Shown here in pieces: positions 7,413 to 14,862 of a stretch of 64,000 nt of DNA. The notes under the pieces are model-generated. The model did no database searches. It was not told the DNA's origin and was given only the letters and a program-made list of their open reading frames with translations. Position 1 is the stretch's first letter. Each line of letters opens with the position of its first letter. The translations under genes and the position numbers were made by a program. This DNA comes from Clostridiales bacterium. GTDB taxonomy: Bacteria; Bacillota; Clostridia; Oscillospirales; Oscillospiraceae. The DNA lies in contig DXYV01000011.1 in the NCBI GenBank assembly GCA_019415645.1, positions 1 to 64,000 on the forward strand, in the 5' to 3' direction.

Positions 7413-7608
7413 TAATCGGCGAAAAGGCATAGCCTTTCCGCCAAGCTTGCAGGCCGCCGCGCGCACGTGCTGCGCACGTACACTTGCGGCCTGAGAAGTG
7501 TTTTCCCCGACGCGCATGTCGCCGGGAAAAACGGATTTCATTTGATTCGCGCCAACGGCGCGAACTCTGCGAGGCTTATACAGCGGGCGGCCATTGGCCG
7601 CCCGCTGT
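7267..7608. repeat. Array of about six consecutive inverted repeats between argG and argH
   Basis: The stems are: 7273-7286 with 7295-7307; GCAAGCTTT 7329-7337 with AAAGCTTGC 7365-7373; 7418-7428 with 7432-7442; CAGGCCGC 7450-7457 with GCGGCCTG 7486-7493 (inner hairpin 7465-7479); 7500-7512 with 7520-7532; TTCGCGCC 7546-7553 with GGCGCGAA 7557-7564; and ACAGCGGGCGGCC 7580-7592 with its exact complement 7596-7608. The last lies 20 bases before argH. The 397-base gap (7232-7628) holds no believable gene. Possible roles are mRNA processing or stability between argG and argH, or a nest of REP/MITE-like elements. Confidence 0.8.
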
Positions 7609-7628
7609 CAGAATAGGAGAGATTTTTC

Positions 7629-9020
7629 ATGAAATTATGGGCCGGACGGTTTCAAAAGGAAACCGACACACTGGTAAACGACTTTAACTCCTCCATCTCC
7701 TTTGACGCCCGGCTCTACCGGCAGGACATCGCGGGGTCTATCGCCCATGCCGAGATGCTGGGCAAGACGGGAATCATCGAGGAGCACGAGGCCGAAAAGA
7801 TCATCGACGGACTCAAGACCATTCTGGCTGACATCGAGGCCGGCAGTGTGGAGTTCTCTCTGGATAACGAGGACATCCACATGAACATCGAGGCCATGCT
7901 CACCGAGCGGATCGGCGCCACCGGAAAGCGGCTGCACACCGCCCGCTCCCGGAACGACCAGGTGGCGACGGACTTCCGCCTCTATGTAAAGCAGGAGATC
8001 CCCACCATCATCCGCATGATTCTGGACTTGGAGAAGGTACTGGTCAAGAAAGCGGAGGAAAACCTGGAGACCGTTATGCCGGGTTATACCCACCTCCAGC
8101 GGGCGCAGCCCACCACCTTCGCCCACTATATGATGGCATATGCCAATATGCTCCGCCGGGACGTGACCCGGCTGGAGGACTGCTTGGAGCGCATGGATGA
8201 GTGCCCCTTGGGCGCGGGCGCGCTGGCCACCTCCACCTACCCGGTGGACCGCTTTGAGACCGCCGCCGCCCTGGGGTTCCGCAAGCCCACCGACAACTCC
8301 ATGGACTCGGTCTCCGACCGGGATTACGCCATTGAGTTCCTCTCCGCGTGCTCCATCCTGATGATGCATCTGTCCCGCTTCTCCGAGGAGATCATTCTGT
8401 GGTGCTCCTGGGAGTTCAAATACGTGGACCTGGACGACGCCTATTCCACCGGCTCGTCCATCATGCCCCAGAAAAAGAACCCCGACGTGGCCGAGCTGGT
8501 CCGGGGCAAGACCGGACGGGTCTACGGCTCCCTGATCACGCTGCTGACCGTGATGAAAGGTCTGCCCCTGGCTTACAACAAGGACATGCAGGAGGACAAG
8601 GAGCCGGTGTTCGACACCATCGACACAGTGGAGATGTGCCTGCCTGTGTTCACCGCCATGCTGGACACCCTGACTGTGCGGCCCAGGAACATGGCCCGGG
8701 CGGCTTCCGGCGGCTTCATCAACGCTACCGACTGCGCCGATTACCTGGTGAAGAAGGGAATGCCCTTCCGGGAGGCCTACATGATTGTGGGCCGTCTGGT
8801 CAATATGTGCATCAAGTCGGGAGAGAGTCTGGACACCCTGCCCCTGAAGGATTTCCGCTCCATCTCCAATCTCTTTGACGAGGATGTGTACGAGGCGCTT
8901 CAGCTCAAGACCTGCGTCAATGGGCGCAAGGTCTACGGCGGCCCGGCCAAGGAGAGCGTGGAGCAGCAGATCGCCAGCATCGAGAGCTTTCTTTCGGAGC
9001 GTGAGATCCATGAAGCCTAA
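7629..9020 (+). CDS. argH: Argininosuccinate lyase
   Basis: This 463-residue enzyme splits argininosuccinate into arginine and fumarate, the last step of the pathway. The fumarase/aspartase signature GSSIMPQKKN is at residues 275-284 and the catalytic-region segment TARSRNDQV is near the first third. Length is normal. ATG 7629 follows AGGAGAG. The gene sits after the long hairpin-filled gap, so its translation may be tuned independently of argG. It overlaps argC by 11 bases. Confidence 0.98.
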   Translation: MKLWAGRFQKETDTLVNDFNSSISFDARLYRQDIAGSIAHAEMLGKTGIIEEHEAEKIIDGLKTILADIEAGSVEFSLDNEDIHMNIEAMLTERIGATGKRLHTARSRNDQVATDFRLYVKQEIPTIIRMILDLEKVLVKKAEENLETVMPGYTHLQRAQPTTFAHYMMAYANMLRRDVTRLEDCLERMDECPLGAGALATSTYPVDRFETAAALGFRKPTDNSMDSVSDRDYAIEFLSACSILMMHLSRFSEEIILWCSWEFKYVDLDDAYSTGSSIMPQKKNPDVAELVRGKTGRVYGSLITLLTVMKGLPLAYNKDMQEDKEPVFDTIDTVEMCLPVFTAMLDTLTVRPRNMARAASGGFINATDCADYLVKKGMPFREAYMIVGRLVNMCIKSGESLDTLPLKDFRSISNLFDEDVYEALQLKTCVNGRKVYGGPAKESVEQQIASIESFLSEREIHEA

Positions 9021-9990
9021 GATTTACATTGACGGCAAGGAGGGCACCACGGGGCTCCAGATCTACGACCGTCTGGCGGCCCGGGACGACATCGAGCTGC
9101 TGCTCATCGACGAGGACAGGCGCAAGGACACGGCGGAGCGGGCCCGCCTGCTCAACGAGGCCGACCTGGCTTTCCTGTGCCTGCCGGACCAGGCGGCCCG
9201 GGAGGCGGTGAGCCTGGTGACCAATCCGCACACCCGGATCATCGACGCCTCCACCGCCCACCGCACGGCGGCAGGGTGGACCTACGGCTTCCCGGAGCTT
9301 CACGGGCAGCGGGAACAGATCGTTTCCGCCCGCCGGGTGGCCAATCCGGGCTGCTACGCCACGGGCTTCCTCGCCCTGGTGCGGCCGCTGACCGAGGCGG
9401 GAATCCTGCCCGCCGACCTGCCCTTGACCTGCCACGCCCTGTCCGGCTACACCGGGGCGGGCAAGTCCGCGGTGGCCCAGTATGAGGCGGCAGAACGGCC
9501 GGCTGAGCTGGATTCCCCCCGGCATTACGGGGTGACCCTCTCCCACAAGCACATCCCGGAGATGATGCAGGTGGGCGGGCTGACCTGCAAGCCGATTTTT
9601 GCCCCGATGATCTGTGATTTTCCCCAGGGCATGGTGGTGACCGTCCCGGTGTTCCTGTCCCGGCTGCGGGGCAGTCAGAGCATTGAGAGCCTGCGGGCGG
9701 TGTACGATTCCTACTATGCCGGCTCCGAGGTGGTGAAGCTCCGCCCGGCGGATGCGCCCACCTGCGGCTTTATCGGCTCCAATAACCTGGCCGGCTGCGA
9801 CGGCCTGCAGATTTTCGTCTGCGGCAACGAGGAACAGGTGCTGCTGATCTCCCGTCTGGACAATCTGGGCAAGGGCGCGTCCGGCGCCGCAGTCCAGAAT
9901 ATGAACCTGATGCTGGGGTTCGACGAGTATAAGGGCCTGAGCCTGACGGTGCCCCAGGGCAGCTCCTTCTGCGGGCTGACCCATCATTGA
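9010..9990 (+). CDS. argC: N-acetyl-gamma-glutamyl-phosphate reductase, short (type 2) form
   Basis: This 326-residue NADPH-dependent enzyme reduces N-acetylglutamyl phosphate to the semialdehyde, the third step of ornithine synthesis. The start MKPKIYIDGKEGTTGLQIYD and the active-site Cys115 in NPGCYATGF are typical of the short type 2 reductases (about 310 residues) rather than the roughly 345-residue common type. ATG 9010 lies inside the end of argH, with GGAGCG upstream, which suggests translational coupling. The type 2 form is better known from Proteobacteria, so its presence here is slightly unusual. Confidence 0.95.
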   Translation: MKPKIYIDGKEGTTGLQIYDRLAARDDIELLLIDEDRRKDTAERARLLNEADLAFLCLPDQAAREAVSLVTNPHTRIIDASTAHRTAAGWTYGFPELHGQREQIVSARRVANPGCYATGFLALVRPLTEAGILPADLPLTCHALSGYTGAGKSAVAQYEAAERPAELDSPRHYGVTLSHKHIPEMMQVGGLTCKPIFAPMICDFPQGMVVTVPVFLSRLRGSQSIESLRAVYDSYYAGSEVVKLRPADAPTCGFIGSNNLAGCDGLQIFVCGNEEQVLLISRLDNLGKGASGAAVQNMNLMLGFDEYKGLSLTVPQGSSFCGLTHH

Positions 9991-10006
9991 AAAGGAGTGC
10001 GCGCAT

Positions 10007-11275
10007 ATGAAAACGATAGCAGGCGGCGTGACCGCCCCCAAGGGATTCCGGGCCGCCGGCATACGCTGCGGCGTGAAGCAGCACACGGGTCTGGGCGACG
10101 GCAACCAGCCCGTGGTGCCGTCCATGAAGGACTACCTTACCGGGAAAAAAGACCTGGCTATGATCCTCTCCGACTGTGAGTGCACGGCGGCGGCCACTTA
10201 CACCATGAACCGGGTGAAGGCGGCGCCCCTCTATGTCACCATGGAGCATCTGGAGGACGGCGTGATCCGCGGCGTGATCGCCAACAGCGGAAACGCCAAC
10301 GCCTGCGCGCCCATGGGCCACGAGAACGCCCAGCGGATGTGCGAGGCGGCGGCGGCCGCCACCGGGCTGAAGCCCAGCGACTTCGCGGTGGCCTCCACCG
10401 GCGTGATCGGCGTGGAGCTGAACATCGCCGCCATCGAGGCGGGGATGCCCTCCCTGACCGAGCAGCTCTCCGCGGACGGCTCGGACGCGGCGGCTCAGGC
10501 CATCATGACCACGGATACAGAACAAAAGGAGGCGGCAGTCTCCCTCACCATCGGCGGAAAGACCGTGACCATCGGCGCCATCGCCAAGGGCTCCGGCATG
10601 ATTCATCCCAATATGGGCACCATGCTGGCCTTTGTGACCACCGACTGCGCCATTACCCATGACATGCTCCAGGACGCCCTGCACGAGATCGTCCCCCGTA
10701 CCTTTAACCGGGTGACCGTGGATGGGGACACGTCCACCAACGATATGTGCCTGGTGCTGGCCAACGGCATGGCGGGCAACGAGCAGATCGAGTGGAAGGA
10801 CGACAACTATACCCTGTTTTACAAGGCCCTGCACAGCGTGTGCGAGACCCTGGCCCGGGCCATCGCCGCCGACGGCGAGGGCGCGTCCCGCCTGGTGACC
10901 TGCACAGTGCACAACGCCCGAAGTGAGGAGACCGCCGAGCGGCTGGCCAAGGCGGTGGTGGGCTCTCCTCTGGTCAAGGCGGCCATGTTCGGCTCCGATG
11001 CCAACTGGGGCCGGGTGCTGTGCGCCATGGGCTATTCCAAGGCCCCCTTCCGTCCGGAATATGTGGACATCAAGTTCTGCTCCGACCTGGGGGAGATTCT
11101 GGTGTGCAAGGACGGGACCGGCCTGGACTTTGATGAGGAGACCGCCAAGAACATCCTCAGCCAGGACGAGGTCATCATCGACGTAAGCCTGAAGGAGGGC
11201 GAGCATTCCGCCTCCTGCTGGGGCTGCGACCTGACCTACGACTACGTCAAAATCAACGGCGACTACCGCTCCTGA
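10007..11275 (+). CDS. argJ: Bifunctional ornithine acetyltransferase / N-acetylglutamate synthase
   Basis: This 422-residue Ntn-type enzyme moves the acetyl group from N-acetylornithine to glutamate, so the pathway runs as a cycle. Many members also use acetyl-CoA. The precursor cleaves itself before the nucleophile Thr205 in the segment KGSGMIHPNMGTMLAFVTTD, giving alpha and beta chains. The usual ATML is GTML here, which still keeps the essential Thr. ATG 10007 follows AAAGGAG. Having ArgJ explains the absence of argA and argE from the cluster. Confidence 0.97.
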   Translation: MKTIAGGVTAPKGFRAAGIRCGVKQHTGLGDGNQPVVPSMKDYLTGKKDLAMILSDCECTAAATYTMNRVKAAPLYVTMEHLEDGVIRGVIANSGNANACAPMGHENAQRMCEAAAAATGLKPSDFAVASTGVIGVELNIAAIEAGMPSLTEQLSADGSDAAAQAIMTTDTEQKEAAVSLTIGGKTVTIGAIAKGSGMIHPNMGTMLAFVTTDCAITHDMLQDALHEIVPRTFNRVTVDGDTSTNDMCLVLANGMAGNEQIEWKDDNYTLFYKALHSVCETLARAIAADGEGASRLVTCTVHNARSEETAERLAKAVVGSPLVKAAMFGSDANWGRVLCAMGYSKAPFRPEYVDIKFCSDLGEILVCKDGTGLDFDEETAKNILSQDEVIIDVSLKEGEHSASCWGCDLTYDYVKINGDYRS

Positions 11276-11312
11276 GGGCGGAACGCGCTGGGTTCAAACG
11301 GACGGGAGACCC

Positions 11313-12200
11313 ATGGGGGCGCCCGGAAGGAGTGTGTTGATCGTGTCTTATTCCCATGTGGAGCGGGCTCAGATTTTGGCTGAGGCTCTGCCCTACATAC
11401 AGAAATTTACCGGCAAGACCGTCGTGGTGAAATACGGCGGAAACGCCATGGTCTCCGAGGAGCTGCGCCACGCGGTCATTTCGGATATCATCCTGCTCTC
11501 CCTGGTGGGAATCCGGGTGGTAGTGGTCCATGGCGGCGGACCGGAGATCTCGGAGATGCTCAAAAAAATCGGGAAGGAGTCCCGCTTTGTGGACGGCCTG
11601 CGCTACACCGACGAGGAGACCATGGACATCGTCCAGCAGGTGCTCTGCGGCAAGGTGAACAAGGACCTGGTGGCCACCCTGAACCGCATGGGCGGCCGCG
11701 CCATCGGCCTGTGCGGGATGGACGGCGGCCTGTTCCAGGCCGTCCGGCTGGACCCCAAATACGGACTGGTGGGGGAGATCACCCACGTCGATCCCGCGCC
11801 GGTGGTGGACTGCCTCAACGACGGCTATATCCCGGTGGTCTCCACTGTGGCCCAGGGGACGGACGCGGAGACCGCCTACAACATTAATGCTGACACCGCC
11901 GCGGCAAAGCTGGCCATCGCCCTGGACGCGGAGAAGCTGGTACTGCTCACCGACGTGCGCGGCCTGCTGCGGGACGCGAAGGACGAGGATACCCTCATCA
12001 ATGTGGTGCGGGTGTCCGAGGTGCCCGGCCTGATCAAGGACGGAATCATCTCCGGCGGGATGATTCCCAAGATCGACTGCTGTGTGGAGGCGGTGCGCTC
12101 CGGCGTGAACCGCACCCATATTCTGGATGGACGAATTGCCCACTCCATCCTTATCGAGATGCTCTCGGACAAGGGCGTGGGCACCATGCTGCTGCAATGA
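11313..12200 (+). CDS. argB: Acetylglutamate kinase
   Basis: This protein of about 295 residues phosphorylates N-acetylglutamate, the committed and normally controlled step. VVKYGGNAM (about 38-46) and VVVHGGGPEI (about 68-77) are the ATP and substrate loops of the amino acid kinase fold. The N-terminal helix VERAQILAEALPYI is the type found in arginine-inhibited hexameric kinases, which fits a cyclic pathway using ArgJ. The start is uncertain: ATG 11313 has GGGAG nearby, but GGAAGGAG at 11325-11332 would suit GTG 11343 or TTG 11337, and those would trim 8-10 residues. Confidence 0.95.
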   Translation: MGAPGRSVLIVSYSHVERAQILAEALPYIQKFTGKTVVVKYGGNAMVSEELRHAVISDIILLSLVGIRVVVVHGGGPEISEMLKKIGKESRFVDGLRYTDEETMDIVQQVLCGKVNKDLVATLNRMGGRAIGLCGMDGGLFQAVRLDPKYGLVGEITHVDPAPVVDCLNDGYIPVVSTVAQGTDAETAYNINADTAAAKLAIALDAEKLVLLTDVRGLLRDAKDEDTLINVVRVSEVPGLIKDGIISGGMIPKIDCCVEAVRSGVNRTHILDGRIAHSILIEMLSDKGVGTMLLQ

Positions 12201-12270
12201 CGAGACGCGCGCCGTTCCCGGTGCGGGCGGAGACAGGCGCGGGATCAAAACGGGAAAGGGAGGCCTCCTG

Positions 12271-13452
12271 ATGACACACGAAGAACTGGTGGCGCTGGAC
12301 CACCAATATGTGCTCCAGACCTATGCGCGCAACGACGTGGATCTGGACCACGGGAAGAATGCCACGCTCTATGATCTGGCGGGAAAGGAATACATCGACT
12401 TTGCCTCGGGAATCGGGGTGCTGTCCGTGGGCACGGCCAACGAGCGCTGGCTGGCCGCCGTGACGGAGCAGGCGTCCAAGCTGGGCCATATCTCCAATCT
12501 GTTTTACTCCCAGCCCTACGTGAAGCTGGCGGAGAAGCTGTGTACCCGTTCGGGCATGGCGGCGGCGTTTTTTGCCAACTCCGGCGCCGAGAGCAACGAG
12601 GGCCTGATCAAGCTGGCCCGGAAGTATTCCTTTGACAAGTACGGCCAGGGGCGCGCCACCATCCTGACCCTGCGCAACTCCTTCCACGGCCGGACCATCA
12701 CCACCCTCAACGCCACAGGCCAGGACGTGTTCCACAACTATTTCTTCCCCTTTACCGAGGGGTTCCGGTATGCCCAGCCCACCCTGGACGGCGTGCAGGA
12801 GGTGTCGGGACACGACGTGTGCGCGGTCCTGGTGGAGCTGGTCCAGGGCGAGGGCGGCGTGCTCCCGCTGGAGCAGGGCTTTGTCCACGACCTGGCCGTG
12901 CTGTGCGCGGAGCGGGACTGGCTGCTGCTGGTGGACGAGGTCCAGACCGGCATTGGCCGCACGGGCACCCTGTTCGCGTTCCAGCAGTATGGAATCCGGC
13001 CGGACGCGGTCTCCTTCGCCAAGGGAATCGCCGGCGGCCTGCCCATGGGCGGCTTCCTGGTCCGTGAGAAATGCCGGGGAGTCCTGGGCGCGGGTACCCA
13101 CGCCACCACCTTCGGCGGCAATCCGGTATGTGCCGCCGCCGGCTGCGCGGTGCTGGACATTCTGGACGAGCAGACCCTGGCCCAGGTGACCGAGAAGGGG
13201 CAGTACCTCCGGGAGTCCATCGAGGCCATGAATCTGCCCTGCCTGGGCGCCACCCGGGGCCTGGGCCTGATGATCGGTGTGGCGGTGGCCGACGGATACA
13301 GCAACAAGGAGCTGTGCGCCAAGCTCAACCAGGCGGGCCTGCTCTCCCTGACCGCAGGACCTGGCCTGCGGTTCCTGCCCCCCCTGACCATCACGAGGGA
13401 AGAGATGGACAAGGGCCTTGCCATTCTGCATCAGACCCTGGCGGCCCTTTGA
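12271..13452 (+). CDS. argD: Acetylornithine aminotransferase
   Basis: This 393-residue class III PLP aminotransferase converts N-acetylglutamate semialdehyde to N-acetylornithine using glutamate. The Schiff-base Lys251 is in SFAKGIAGGLPMGG and the preceding LLVDEVQTGIGRTG carries the PLP-ring Asp. ATG 12271 is preceded by AAAGGGAGG; the 70 bases after argB hold nothing else. An in-frame ATG further up (12127) lies inside argB and has no ribosome site. Length is typical. Confidence 0.97.
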   Translation: MTHEELVALDHQYVLQTYARNDVDLDHGKNATLYDLAGKEYIDFASGIGVLSVGTANERWLAAVTEQASKLGHISNLFYSQPYVKLAEKLCTRSGMAAAFFANSGAESNEGLIKLARKYSFDKYGQGRATILTLRNSFHGRTITTLNATGQDVFHNYFFPFTEGFRYAQPTLDGVQEVSGHDVCAVLVELVQGEGGVLPLEQGFVHDLAVLCAERDWLLLVDEVQTGIGRTGTLFAFQQYGIRPDAVSFAKGIAGGLPMGGFLVREKCRGVLGAGTHATTFGGNPVCAAAGCAVLDILDEQTLAQVTEKGQYLRESIEAMNLPCLGATRGLGLMIGVAVADGYSNKELCAKLNQAGLLSLTAGPGLRFLPPLTITREEMDKGLAILHQTLAAL

Positions 13453-13475
13453 TTTGAATGTTGGAGGTTTTTGAG

Positions 13476-14393
13476 ATGAAAAAGGATCTGCTCAAGCTGC
13501 TGGACCTGTCCCGGGAGGACATTACCAACATCCTGGACACCGGCGATCAGATGAAATACAATCAGAAGCATGGACTGACCCACAACTATCTCCAGGGCCA
13601 GACTCTGGCCATGATCTTTGAAAAGAACTCCACCCGCACCAGAGTCTCCTTTGAGACCGGTATGTACCAGCTGGGCGGCCACGCTCTGTTCCTCTCCGGC
13701 AAGGAGAGCCAGATCGGCCGGGGCGAACCCATTGAGGACACCGCCCGGGTGCTGTCCCGCTACTGCGACGGCATCATGATCCGCACCTACGGGCAGGACG
13801 AGGTGGAGACCCTGGCCCAGTACGCCGATATTCCTGTCATCAACGGCCTGACCGATTTCGCCCACCCCTGCCAGGTGCTGGCCGACCTGATGACCATTCG
13901 GGAGAAGATGACCCGCCTGGAGGGCCTGAAGCTGTGCTTCATCGGTGACGGCAACAACATGGCCAACTCCCTCATCGTGGGCGGCCTGAAATGCGGCATG
14001 GACGTGTCCGTGGCCTGTCCGGAGGGCTATGACCCCGACCCCAGGGTGCTGGACTTTGCCAAAACGGTCACCGACGCCAAGTTCCAGCTGGTGCGCACAC
14101 CGCAGGAGGCCGCGGCGGATGCCGACGTGGTCATTACCGACGTGTGGGCCTCCATGGGACAGGAGGAGGAGAAGGCCCTGCGGGAGAAGGCCTTTGCCGG
14201 CTATCAGGTCAATGCGGAGCTGATGAAGCTGGCCCATCCCGGCGCTATGGTGCAGCACTGCCTGCCCGCACACCGGGGGGAGGAGATCACCGCCGAGGTC
14301 TTCGAAGCCCACGCCGACGAGATCTTCGAGGAGGCGGAGAACCGTCTCCATGCGCAGAAAGCGGTCATGTACCTGCTCATGGGCAAGCGGTAA
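13476..14393 (+). CDS. argF: Ornithine carbamoyltransferase
   Basis: This 305-residue enzyme makes citrulline from ornithine and carbamoyl phosphate. The carbamoyl phosphate loop STRTR is at residues 52-56, FAHPCQVLADL is in the middle, and the ornithine loop HCLPAHRG is at 261-268. Start 13476 is chosen because TTGGAGG lies 8 bases upstream; ATG 13458 precedes that ribosome site. It is the last gene of the cluster and is followed by a strong terminator. No carbamoyl phosphate synthase genes are here. Confidence 0.97.
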   Translation: MKKDLLKLLDLSREDITNILDTGDQMKYNQKHGLTHNYLQGQTLAMIFEKNSTRTRVSFETGMYQLGGHALFLSGKESQIGRGEPIEDTARVLSRYCDGIMIRTYGQDEVETLAQYADIPVINGLTDFAHPCQVLADLMTIREKMTRLEGLKLCFIGDGNNMANSLIVGGLKCGMDVSVACPEGYDPDPRVLDFAKTVTDAKFQLVRTPQEAAADADVVITDVWASMGQEEEKALREKAFAGYQVNAELMKLAHPGAMVQHCLPAHRGEEITAEVFEAHADEIFEEAENRLHAQKAVMYLLMGKR

Positions 14394-14406
14394 CAGGAAA
14401 CAGAGA

Positions 14407-14440
14407 AAGCCGGCCGGGCTGTAAGCCCGGCCGGCTTTTT
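14407..14440 (+). terminator. Terminator of the arginine cluster
   Basis: AAGCCGGCCGGGCT (14407-14420) pairs perfectly with AGCCCGGCCGGCTT (14424-14437) around GTA, followed by T residues. Confidence 0.95.
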
Positions 14441-14463
14441 GCTGTCTGGCAGAAAAGAAAAGC

Positions 14464-14490
14464 GGACGCCCCGGCTTTGCCGGGGCGTCC
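14464..14490 (-). terminator. Terminator of ireB
   Basis: GGACGCCCCGGC and GCCGGGGCGTCC form a 12-base stem around TTT. On the minus strand it is followed by GCTTTTCTTTTCT, so it ends the ireB transcript and faces the argF terminator. Confidence 0.9.
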
Positions 14491-14507
14491 GGTTGAATCT
14501 GGATGGG

Positions 14508-14756
14508 TCATTCGGACAGATAGCTCTTTAACAGCGTCTGCAGCAGTTCATCCCGGTCGATTTTGCGAATCAGGGTCCGGGCGCCGTTATAGTTGGTAAT
14601 ATAAGTGGGGTCCTCGGACAGGATATAGCCCACGATCTGATTGATGGGATTGTAGCCCTTTTCCTGCAGCGCATTGTAGACGGTGGTGAGCACCATCTTG
14701 ATCTCATCGTCCTTGTCATAATTCAGACTGAACTTCCGGGTATAATCCATTTCCAT
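14508..14756 (-). CDS. ireB: IreB family regulatory phosphoprotein (UPF0297)
   Basis: This 82-residue protein starts MEMDYTRKFSLNYDKDDE and contains KGYNPINQIVGYILSEDP, the hallmark of the IreB/UPF0297 family. In enterococci IreB is a substrate of the PASTA-type Ser/Thr kinase IreK and lowers cephalosporin tolerance. Thr6 is close to the known N-terminal phosphorylation region. GGAGGTG lies 12 bases before ATG 14756; the second Met (14750) is possible. It is monocistronic with its own promoter. No kinase or phosphatase gene of the Ire type is in the window. Confidence 0.93.
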   Translation of the reverse strand: MEMDYTRKFSLNYDKDDEIKMVLTTVYNALQEKGYNPINQIVGYILSEDPTYITNYNGARTLIRKIDRDELLQTLLKSYLSE

Positions 14757-14790
14757 AGCTACGCTGCACCTCCTAGACTGCGATACCCTT

Positions 14791-14819
14791 ATTGTAGCCG
14801 AAAAACCGTTCGCTGTCAA
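14791..14819 (-). promoter_or_regulatory. Promoter of ireB
   Basis: On the minus strand TTGACA (14819-14814) and TACAAT (14796-14791) have a 17-base spacer, 35 bases from the ireB start. Confidence 0.88.
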
Positions 14820-14862
14820 AGGGATTCCAACCGATTTCCAAAATATTTTCTGCCGCGGCCCC

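Noticed and set aside
7255..7494. A 79-codon frame in the argG-argH gap
   Set aside because: It runs through several hairpins and part of the duplicated argG tail, with no ribosome site and no family-like sequence.
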